From an uncultured Clostridia bacterium (GTDB lineage: Bacteria; Bacillota; Clostridia; TANB77; CAG-508): 11,277 bases of DNA. The notes under the pieces were generated by a model. It ran no database searches. It saw only the letters and a list, made by a program, of their open reading frames with translations, and was not told the origin of the DNA. Shown piece after piece: positions 5,951 through 11,277 of the stretch. Positions within the stretch are counted from its first letter, which is position 1, and each line of letters opens with the position of its first letter. The DNA is taken from the NCBI GenBank assembly GCA_947632745.1, contig CANRQH010000041.1:1-11277 (forward strand). Direction: 5' to 3'. Position numbers and translations under genes: made by a program.

Positions 5951-7354
5951 TTAATTTTCTTGAACATTACTTAAATTTTTTAAAACATCATATTCTTTAT
6001 CATTATATTTCATCCAGTAACTTAATTCTCCTGCTGTACTTTTAATATATATTTCATCAAATACAAATGGTAACATTGTGTCTTTACCTGATGTATCCAT
6101 AAATGAATATTTTCCATATTCATCCCCAATTACTATAACATTATAATCTGGTATTTCTAATAGTTCATATACATTATTTATTTTTGTTATATCACTACAA
6201 CCTATTTTTTCGTATTTAAATCCATCTGTTATCATTTGTCCTTTTGTGTCAAAAAATCCCCATTTATCATTTTGTTTTACTGGTATTATTTTATCTAAAA
6301 GAATATATCCATTTTTTATTCCATTATAAGAAAATGGACTAACATCTATTCCTATTTCTTCGTATTCTGGATGTAAAATAATATTACCTGTACCATCTAT
6401 TATTCCATACATATCATTTGATTTTACTTTATATAAATTAGATTCTTTACCCATTGATATTATTTCATCATAAATTAAGTTTATTATTCTTTTTCCATCT
6501 TCTGAAAATAATCCTATTTTATCGTTACTTTTTACTAAAAATGCTGACGAATCACTTATAAATTGTATATCATCATATTGTGGTTCAAGTATGAATTTAG
6601 AATAGTCACTTGTACTAGTTATTCCATATTTACCACTTTGACTTTTTACAATTAATAAGTTATCAAAAACTGATTTTAAATCAGAATTTCTTTCAGTTGC
6701 CAAAGTTAATGTACCATAGTTTGATGTTGTAATACTTTTTAATGCTTCACTGTGACCTGCTATTAAATAATCTAATGTATATATATTTATAGTTTTTTTA
6801 GTTTCATCATACTGAAAGTAAACATTATATCCTTTTTCTATTCCTTCAACAGATGTATATAATTTATCATTACTTTTAAATACATCTTTATCTATATAGT
6901 ATTCTTCATAGTTTTCACTATTGTTTTGTAAATCTAGTTTATAAATTACTTTAGATTTTTCAGTAAATATTGCTACTTCATAATCATTTCTAACTATATG
7001 ACATTTATTATCTTCCTCTGTTTTTGGATTATAGTCTCCTTTATATGTTTCATAACTTAATTTTTCATTTACACCATTTAGATAATTAGCAAATTCTCTA
7101 ATTGGTATATAAATTTCAGTATTTCCATTTTCATCAGTTTGAATATCTAGTATGTTCTCTAATCCTCTAATCATCTTCCCATCTACATATGATGTAATAT
7201 GTGTCGGATTTTTTATTCTATATGCAATTAGCCCAATCATTGCTATACTTGAAATTACTAATAATACTATTAAAATAATTATTAATCTTTTTATTTTCTT
7301 TATTCTTGCTGTTCTTTGTTTTTCGTATTCTTCCTCTTCATCTATGTAAGCCAT
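5951..7354 (-). CDS. Membrane-anchored WG-repeat protein
   Basis: A 467-residue protein: acidic and basic cytoplasmic head (1-22), one membrane helix (about 23-45), and a large outside part. Residues about 50-200 resemble the copper-amine-oxidase N-terminal-like domain of Clostridia surface proteins (VDGKMI, then YIPIREFANYLNG). From about 240 onward there are roughly five WG-type repeats of 35-45 residues, seen as GKYGITS, DKIGLFSEDGK, DMYGIIDGTGNI, DKWGFFDTKGQM and GKYSFMDTSGKD; only the fourth has the literal Trp-Gly. Such repeats form beta-rich structures in proteins of mostly unknown role. The ATG start has GGGGTGA four bases upstream and lies 12 bases after tgt, so it is almost certainly co-transcribed. 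No catalytic motif is seen; function unknown, probably a surface or envelope protein. Confidence 0.85.
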   Translation of the reverse strand: MAYIDEEEEYEKQRTARIKKIKRLIIILIVLLVISSIAMIGLIAYRIKNPTHITSYVDGKMIRGLENILDIQTDENGNTEIYIPIREFANYLNGVNEKLSYETYKGDYNPKTEEDNKCHIVRNDYEVAIFTEKSKVIYKLDLQNNSENYEEYYIDKDVFKSNDKLYTSVEGIEKGYNVYFQYDETKKTINIYTLDYLIAGHSEALKSITTSNYGTLTLATERNSDLKSVFDNLLIVKSQSGKYGITSTSDYSKFILEPQYDDIQFISDSSAFLVKSNDKIGLFSEDGKRIINLIYDEIISMGKESNLYKVKSNDMYGIIDGTGNIILHPEYEEIGIDVSPFSYNGIKNGYILLDKIIPVKQNDKWGFFDTKGQMITDGFKYEKIGCSDITKINNVYELLEIPDYNVIVIGDEYGKYSFMDTSGKDTMLPFVFDEIYIKSTAGELSYWMKYNDKEYDVLKNLSNVQEN

Positions 7355-7366
7355 TATTTCACCCCC

Positions 7367-8494
7367 CTAAATTATATTATCATACCCATATTTTTTATAA
7401 AATTCTTCTCTAAAGTCTAATAAATTATCATTTTCTATTTCTATTCTAACTCTTTCCATTAATTTAGTCAAGAAACGTAAATTGTGTAAAGACAATAATC
7501 TCATTCCCAGAATTTCATTTGTTTTTACTAAATGTCTTAAATAAGCTCTTGTGTAATTTTTACATGTATAACAATCACATTCTTCATCTAAAGGATTCCA
7601 ATCTCTTTCGTATGTGTTGTTTCTGACTACTACCTTTCCTTTTGATGTTAAGGCTGTGCCATGTCTTGCTAAGCGAGTTGGAAGTACACAATCACACATA
7701 TCTATTCCAGCAATAGCTGCTTCTATTAAATAATCTGGAGTTCCTACTCCCATTAAGTATCTTGGTTTATTTTCTGGCATAAGTGGAGCTGTATATCTTA
7801 ATATATCTAAGAATTCTTCTTTTGGCTCTCCTACACTTATTCCACCAATAGCATATCCAGGAAAATCTAATTCTATTAAATCTTTTGTTGATTTTTCCCT
7901 TAAATCTTTATAAAATCCTCCTTGTATTATTCCAAATAGTGATTGGTCTTTTGTTGTATGTGCTTCTTTACACCTTTGGGCCCACCTTGTAGTTCTTTCC
8001 ATTGAATTTTTTGTATATTCATATGTTGAAGGATATGGGCAACATTCATCAAATGCCATTATTATGTCTGCTCCTAATGCTTCTTCTATTTCCATAACTT
8101 TTTCTGGTGTAAATAAGTGCTTACTTCCATCTAAGTGTGAATTAAATTCCACTCCCTCTTCTGTAATTTTTCTAAGTGAACTTAAGCTAAATACTTGGAA
8201 CCCTCCACTGTCTGTAAGTATAGGCCTGTCCCAATTCATAAATTTGTGAAGTCCACCTGCTTCTTTTACCAAATTGTGACTTGGTCGTAAATATAAATGA
8301 TATGTATTTGCAAGTATTATTTCTGCTTTTACATCATTTTTTAATTCTTTTTCTGACATAGCTTTTACAGTTGCTAAAGTTCCAACTGGCATAAAAACAG
8401 GAGTCTGTATATCTCCGTGCATTGTATGTATAACACCTCTTCTGGCTCCTGAATTTTTATCTATGTGTAATAATTCGTATGTTACTTCTGGCAT
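7367..8494 (-). CDS. tgt: Queuine tRNA-ribosyltransferase (tRNA-guanine transglycosylase)
   Basis: Tgt exchanges G34 in the anticodon of tRNAs for Asp, Asn, His and Tyr with preQ1, the step that commits to queuosine. The 375 residues are full length. Visible: TDSGGFQVFSL (94-104, active-site Asp95), FDECCPYP (148-155), GGISVGEP (217-224), MCDCVLPTRLARHG (266-279, nucleophile Asp268 by family alignment), and the zinc site CDCYTC plus His337 (Cys306, Cys308, Cys311, His337). The ATG start has AAGGAG six bases upstream, and this site lies directly behind the ruvA stop. In many Bacillota ruvB and queA sit between ruvA and tgt; here they are missing from this stretch. The WG-repeat gene follows at 12 bases. 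Confidence 0.98.
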   Translation of the reverse strand: MPEVTYELLHIDKNSGARRGVIHTMHGDIQTPVFMPVGTLATVKAMSEKELKNDVKAEIILANTYHLYLRPSHNLVKEAGGLHKFMNWDRPILTDSGGFQVFSLSSLRKITEEGVEFNSHLDGSKHLFTPEKVMEIEEALGADIIMAFDECCPYPSTYEYTKNSMERTTRWAQRCKEAHTTKDQSLFGIIQGGFYKDLREKSTKDLIELDFPGYAIGGISVGEPKEEFLDILRYTAPLMPENKPRYLMGVGTPDYLIEAAIAGIDMCDCVLPTRLARHGTALTSKGKVVVRNNTYERDWNPLDEECDCYTCKNYTRAYLRHLVKTNEILGMRLLSLHNLRFLTKLMERVRIEIENDNLLDFREEFYKKYGYDNII

Positions 8495-8506
8495 GTGTCG
8501 CTCCTT

Positions 8507-9127
8507 TTATTTTTTAGATAATTCTTTTAATCCTGATTTTATAATTTCTTCTAAGCTTAAGTTCTTTGTATCAATTTTTTCCATTGCTTCATTTATTTCT
8601 CTATTATTATATCCTAAAACTTGTAATGCTGTAATTGCTTCTTCTACTTTTTCATCTGCTACTATAGGCTTTTTAACACTAATTTCATTATTGCTTGCAA
8701 TAGATAATTCTTCCATTGTTTGTTCTTTTTTTATTTTATCTTTAAGTTCAAGTACAATTCTTTGTGCTGTTTTTGCTCCTATTCCTGGCAATTTTTTTAA
8801 TGTATTTATATCTTCATATATTATTGCTATTGCAAAATCTGATGGTGTAATTGTGCCTAACATTGAAATTGCAGTTTTTGCCCCAACACCACTTACAGAA
8901 ATTAAAAGTTCAAAAAGCCTTAATTCTTCGCTAGTGTTAAATCCAAATATACTTATGTCATCTTCCATTACTCTGTAGTACGTATGTACTTTTACTATGT
9001 CCCCAATTTTTCCGATATTTTCCATAGCTATTTCAGACATAAATACTTTGTATCCAAGCCCTCCAACATCTATTACAACATATCCTCTTGCTTTTATTGC
9101 AAGCTCTCCTTTTATATATGCTAACAT
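8507..9127 (-). CDS. ruvA: Holliday-junction branch-migration protein RuvA
   Basis: RuvA binds four-way DNA junctions as a tetramer and loads the RuvB motor. The 206 residues show the three expected domains: an OB-fold start (MLAYIKGELAIKARGYVVID, 1-20, with DVGGLGYKV), two helix-hairpin-helix motifs (ISVSGVGAKTAISML about 76-90 and LKKLPGIGAKTAQRIV about 110-125), and a C-terminal domain III that contacts RuvB (EEAITALQVLGYNNREI, about 162-178). The start ATG has GGAGG four bases away. RuvB is not encoded in the window. The gene is 15 bases after the 90-aa gene and 12 before tgt, so the three form one transcript. Confidence 0.98.
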   Translation of the reverse strand: MLAYIKGELAIKARGYVVIDVGGLGYKVFMSEIAMENIGKIGDIVKVHTYYRVMEDDISIFGFNTSEELRLFELLISVSGVGAKTAISMLGTITPSDFAIAIIYEDINTLKKLPGIGAKTAQRIVLELKDKIKKEQTMEELSIASNNEISVKKPIVADEKVEEAITALQVLGYNNREINEAMEKIDTKNLSLEEIIKSGLKELSKK

Positions 9128-9142
9128 ATTTCCTCCGTGACT

Positions 9143-9415
9143 TTATTTATTTTGATTTTTTACATAATCAAATTCTTGCGAGTGTTTCATTATTCTTAAA
9201 GCTTCTAATGTAAATTTAATATTTTTAAATATTCTTTTGAATATATTTTCTTTTTTATATACAACTATACTAAATTCTTGTTTTTTATTTGCTTCTATTT
9301 CTAAGTCTGTAAATTTAGTTTGTCCAATTGGTTCTATATCTTCTACCATTAAAGTTAATTCTTTGTCTTCACTTATAACAGTTTTTTGCATTAGTTCTTC
9401 TAATTCTTTAACCAT
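9143..9415 (-). CDS. Conserved-looking small protein of unknown function upstream of ruvA
   Basis: A 90-residue protein I do not recognise. The N-terminal half is acidic (VISEDKELTLMVEDIEP); the C-terminal half is basic with a possible amphipathic helix (about 54-78, KKENIFKRIFKNIKFTLEA). There is no signal peptide, membrane span or Cys cluster. The ATG has GGGA six bases upstream, and the gene is the first of the operon after the promoter at 9511-9539, 15 bases from ruvA. Tight spacing, a good ribosome-binding site and ordinary codon use support a real gene. A link to RuvA is possible from position only. Confidence 0.65.
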   Translation of the reverse strand: MVKELEELMQKTVISEDKELTLMVEDIEPIGQTKFTDLEIEANKKQEFSIVVYKKENIFKRIFKNIKFTLEALRIMKHSQEFDYVKNQNK

Positions 9416-9510
9416 ATTTTGTCCCTTTCTTTTTTATCTTTTTCTTTTTTATGTTTTTTATTCTTATATTCATTTTTCTCTTTTTTAATAAGTTATTTTC
9501 ATTCAACGAT

Positions 9511-9539
9511 ATTATATTCTATATAAAAAAAAATATCAA
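9511..9539 (-). promoter_or_regulatory. Consensus sigma-A promoter of the ruvA-tgt operon
   Basis: On the minus strand TTGATA (9534-9539) and TATAAT (9511-9516) are exactly 17 bases apart. The -35 lies inside the 3' arm of the preceding terminator hairpin, and the terminator's T run is the promoter spacer. Transcription would begin near 9504, giving a purine-rich leader of about 90 bases before the 90-aa gene. No other hairpin or riboswitch is apparent in this leader. Confidence 0.8.
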
Positions 9540-9558
9540 GGTTTTCTTGATATTTTTT
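9525..9558 (-). terminator. Intrinsic terminator of the pilin-lectin gene
   Basis: The stem ATATCAAG/CTTGATAT (9546-9553 with 9533-9540) encloses a 5-base loop and is extended by A/T pairs on both sides. On the minus strand it is followed by nine T (9525-9533). It lies about 75 bases after the pilin-lectin stop codon. It also has a T run on the plus side, so it may be bidirectional. Confidence 0.88.
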
Positions 9559-9631
9559 CAAATTACACAAAATTTATGACATTCCCATTTACACAGTTAA
9601 ATTTATACTCTATGCTATTAGCCATCCAGAC

Positions 9632-9780
9632 CTACTTTACATAAAGTGTGAGCCTCGAAGACAGTTCATCGTTAGGGTCATCCAGACTGTTTCCAGTGCG
9701 CATACTAGCATTCTGGACGTCGTAGCAATCGCCTCCCCTACTAGTTCGATAGTAGGTTTCCATGGCCTCTAATGTCCACT
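9632..9780 (-). other. DGR-like variable region at the 3' end of the pilin-lectin gene
   Basis: The last 50 codons or so encode WTLEAM followed by the stretch to SSRLTLYVK. That is where DGR variable regions lie in FGE/C-type-lectin targets: after the EWT motif, over the RGG-containing ligand-binding loop region, and up to the stop. By hand count 59 of the 120 bases at 9661-9780 are G or C, far above the rest of the window, and codons such as CGA, AGG, CTG, GTC and CGC appear that are rare elsewhere here. Random replacement of adenines in an AAC/AAT-rich template would give this. A 7-bp inverted repeat (CCTACTA/TAGTAGG, 9737-9756) lies within it. No template repeat or reverse transcriptase is in the window, so this is inference. 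Confidence 0.5.
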
Positions 9781-11017
9781 CATCATGGTTTCCTTCTAGG
9801 TCAAAAATGTTTAGTATTTGATCGTCTGCTGTTCCTCCTGTTTGCTGCATCGTTCTGCTATGATTACCATGTTCAGTTGATGTCACTCTATCCTTTTGTG
9901 TTTCATTTGTTAAAGCATAGTTTAACATTGCGTCATATTGACTTCCCCATATCATACTTGATTTTACTGAACCTTTTTCATTAGTATATGTTTTTCCATA
10001 TGCATATAAGCCATACCAATTATTTGCTTTATCTGATGAAGCATCTGTTGCTTCTCCTTTTTTAGATGTAGCTTTTTTTGTTCCGCTTTCTTCTAATCCC
10101 ATTTCGTATCTTCCAACGTAAAATCCTCCATATTTTATTACACTTGCTATCATTTCGTTATAATCTTCTTGCATCGTAGATTTAAATGTGTCTTTATCAC
10201 TATACTTTTCTGTTTGAGTTATTAATATTTCTTTTATAATATCTAAGTAGTCACTTTCATTATCATAATCGTCAATCAATACGTCTGGCTCTATGTAATT
10301 TGTTGATGACATTACACTTGAATTTGTACCACTAAAATCATACAATACTCCTCCATAATTACTTGATGTTAAATTTGCCATAACCTTGTCTTCTGTTCCT
10401 ACTACTTTTAGATTTTCATCTACTGGTATCCATACAAATTCGTTTCCATCTCCATCAACACTATCTGTTATTATTATTCCATCTATTGCTTTACTCGGTG
10501 ATTCATCTGGAATTGTAAATCCTGCTGGCACTGTTACTTTTACATCATCATCTGATGTAACTTCAGTGTTTGTTTCTACCAATTGTTTCGCATTTTTTAA
10601 ATCTTCTACTTTTTTTGAACCTGATGGTGTACTTTCAGAAAATTCTCCATTATATATTTCTGATGCTAATATTCCACTATATTTTCCGTCTAATGTTGTT
10701 AGAGTTGATTCTAAAATATTTTCTTTTTCTTCATTTATAGTAAAATATCTTCCTAATATATCTTTAAATTCATCTTCTGTTATTCTTCCTTGATTATTAC
10801 TTTGTGTTTCTAGCACATCTAATTGTGCCATTTCTATTGCATTTGCTCTTCCTGTTTTATCACTTGCCTCTCTTGCATTTTGTAATATTCCACCTTCTCC
10901 TGTTAACATTGCAATTGAAACTCCTGCTAAAATCAACAATACTATTATTGTAACAACTAACGCAATTAGTGTTATACCTTTGTTTTGTTTAAAATTATTT
11001 TTCAATTTAATATTCAT
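9632..11017 (-). CDS. Type IV prepilin-like protein with C-terminal FGE/SUMF1-like (C-type lectin) domain; candidate DGR target
   Basis: A 461-residue protein. Residues 1-13 are a basic leader (KLKNNFKQNK), then G14 and the hydrophobic ITLIALVVTIIVLLILAGVS, a class III (prepilin peptidase) signal cut after Gly14. Position 5 of the mature chain is Ala, not the usual Glu, as is common in this Clostridia subgroup; LTGEGGILQNAREA follows as in its relatives. Residues about 185-461 resemble the formylglycine-generating-enzyme/C-type-lectin fold: NEFVWIPVD (192-200), GGFYVGRYEMG (297-307), NNWYGLYAYGKTY (332-344), DLEGNHDEWTLEAM (406-419), RGGDCYD (427-433) and a terminal SSRLTLYVK. Enzyme activity is not implied; the fold often displays variable binding surfaces. 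The start was set at the third of three close ATGs, eight bases after GGGAG; the first two overlap or abut that site. It is monocistronic, ended by the terminator at 9525-9558. Only a weak promoter (TTGTGA/TATAAA, 15-base spacing, 11059-11085) is seen. Confidence 0.82.
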   Translation of the reverse strand: MNIKLKNNFKQNKGITLIALVVTIIVLLILAGVSIAMLTGEGGILQNAREASDKTGRANAIEMAQLDVLETQSNNQGRITEDEFKDILGRYFTINEEKENILESTLTTLDGKYSGILASEIYNGEFSESTPSGSKKVEDLKNAKQLVETNTEVTSDDDVKVTVPAGFTIPDESPSKAIDGIIITDSVDGDGNEFVWIPVDENLKVVGTEDKVMANLTSSNYGGVLYDFSGTNSSVMSSTNYIEPDVLIDDYDNESDYLDIIKEILITQTEKYSDKDTFKSTMQEDYNEMIASVIKYGGFYVGRYEMGLEESGTKKATSKKGEATDASSDKANNWYGLYAYGKTYTNEKGSVKSSMIWGSQYDAMLNYALTNETQKDRVTSTEHGNHSRTMQQTGGTADDQILNIFDLEGNHDEWTLEAMETYYRTSRGGDCYDVQNASMRTGNSLDDPNDELSSRLTLYVK

Positions 11018-11086
11018 ATTCATTTCTCCCATCTTTTTTATTATCTTTACTTTTTCTTTTTATATACATACTTTTCTCATCACAAC

Positions 11087-11157
11087 TAGACGGACTTAAC
11101 TTGTATCAAATATCTCTTGTTGCATTTGATATTTACAAGTACTTCCGTCTATTTTTT
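11087..11157. promoter_or_regulatory. Long hairpin upstream of the pilin-lectin gene, plus-strand terminator shape
   Basis: Three stacked stems with small internal loops: TAGACGGA/TCCGTCTA (11087-11094, 11144-11151), ACTTG/CAAGT (11099-11103, 11136-11140) and TATCAAAT/ATTTGATA (11104-11111, 11124-11131), around a 12-base loop. On the plus strand it is followed by six T, the form of an intrinsic terminator pointing toward the window's right end. On the gene strand it lies about 70 bases before the pilin-lectin start and could be a leader structure or an operator. It does not match a riboswitch that I recognise. Confidence 0.6.
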
Positions 11158-11234
11158 ATAATATTCTTATTTTCTTTTTTATCTATTTGGTAAACATAAA
11201 GGTCGAGTAGACAAATTCCATGTTGAATAAGGAG

Positions 11235-11252
11235 TCTCTCTCTCTCTCTCTC
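11235..11252. repeat. (TC)9 / (GA)9 dinucleotide microsatellite
   Basis: Nine perfect TC units on the plus strand (GA on the gene strand), bounded by GGAG and TACAG, about 220 bases upstream of the pilin-lectin start. Such tracts change length by slippage. Whether it lies in a promoter, in the end of a neighbouring gene or in non-coding DNA cannot be settled because the window ends 25 bases further on. Confidence 0.9.
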
Positions 11253-11277
11253 TACAGTCTCAACGGTTTTAAGCTCT

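Noticed and set aside
8463..8978. Plus-strand open frame of about 170 codons opposite ruvA
   Set aside because: Ser/Ile-rich antisense reading of a certain ruvA gene with no start signal.
9737..9756. Inverted repeat CCTACTA/TAGTAGG in the pilin-lectin tail as a terminator or cruciform
   Set aside because: It lies inside the coding region, has no T tract, and seven pairs can arise by chance; it is noted only within the variable-region entry.
10386..10793. Plus-strand open frame opposite the pilin-lectin gene
   Set aside because: Ser/Phe-rich shadow of the Asp/Glu-rich coding strand, with no ribosome-binding site.
11188..11277. Possible CRISPR repeat or tracrRNA-like sequence near the right edge
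   Set aside because: AGAGCTTAAAAC looks superficially like a Cas9-type repeat end, but there is no repeated unit, no spacer and no cas gene in the window.

Overview
The window looks like chromosomal DNA of a low-G+C Bacillota, most likely an uncultured gut-type member of the Clostridia. The genes are very A+T-rich and use the standard code. Shine-Dalgarno sites are strong (GGAGG or AAGGAG types) and two genes start with GTG. The gene set is Gram-positive: MraZ, RsmH and an FtsL/DivIC-like protein in division-cluster order, a WG-repeat surface protein, and a Clostridia-style prepilin. Every gene supported here is on the minus strand, so transcription runs from high to low coordinates.

In transcription order, the right end (about 11017 to 9632) holds one large gene for a type IV prepilin-like protein. 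Its C-terminal half resembles the formylglycine-generating-enzyme (FGE/SUMF1) C-type-lectin fold. The last 150 bases or so are much richer in G+C than the rest and look like the variable region of a diversity-generating retroelement (DGR) target. No reverse transcriptase or template repeat is in the window. Upstream lie a long hairpin and a (GA)9 microsatellite. A terminator follows the gene, and its hairpin contains the -35 element of the next promoter.

That promoter (TTGATA-17-TATAAT) starts a probable long operon: an unknown 90-aa protein, ruvA (Holliday-junction binding), tgt (queuosine tRNA modification), a membrane-anchored WG-repeat protein, a 65-aa membrane protein, a class I SAM methyltransferase of the RlmI type, and an RluA-family pseudouridine synthase. 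The last two overlap as TAATG. Three of these genes modify RNA. A 16-bp hairpin with the ribosome-binding site in its loop and a T tract after it separates the WG gene from the 65-aa gene and could act as an attenuator. The operon ends in a clear terminator at the rluA-type gene.

Next comes a 182-bp foldback element with perfect 34-bp inverted ends (a MITE or a structured RNA). After it the start of the division cluster begins: a consensus promoter, three MraZ boxes at exact 10-bp spacing, mraZ, a 447-base hairpin-rich spacer, rsmH, ftsL/divIC-like, and then an O-antigen-ligase/polymerase family membrane protein where a penicillin-binding protein gene would usually be. A bidirectional terminator closes this unit near the left edge.

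The best candidates for something new are the pilin-lectin gene with its DGR-like tail, the foldback element, and the hairpin over the 65-aa gene start.
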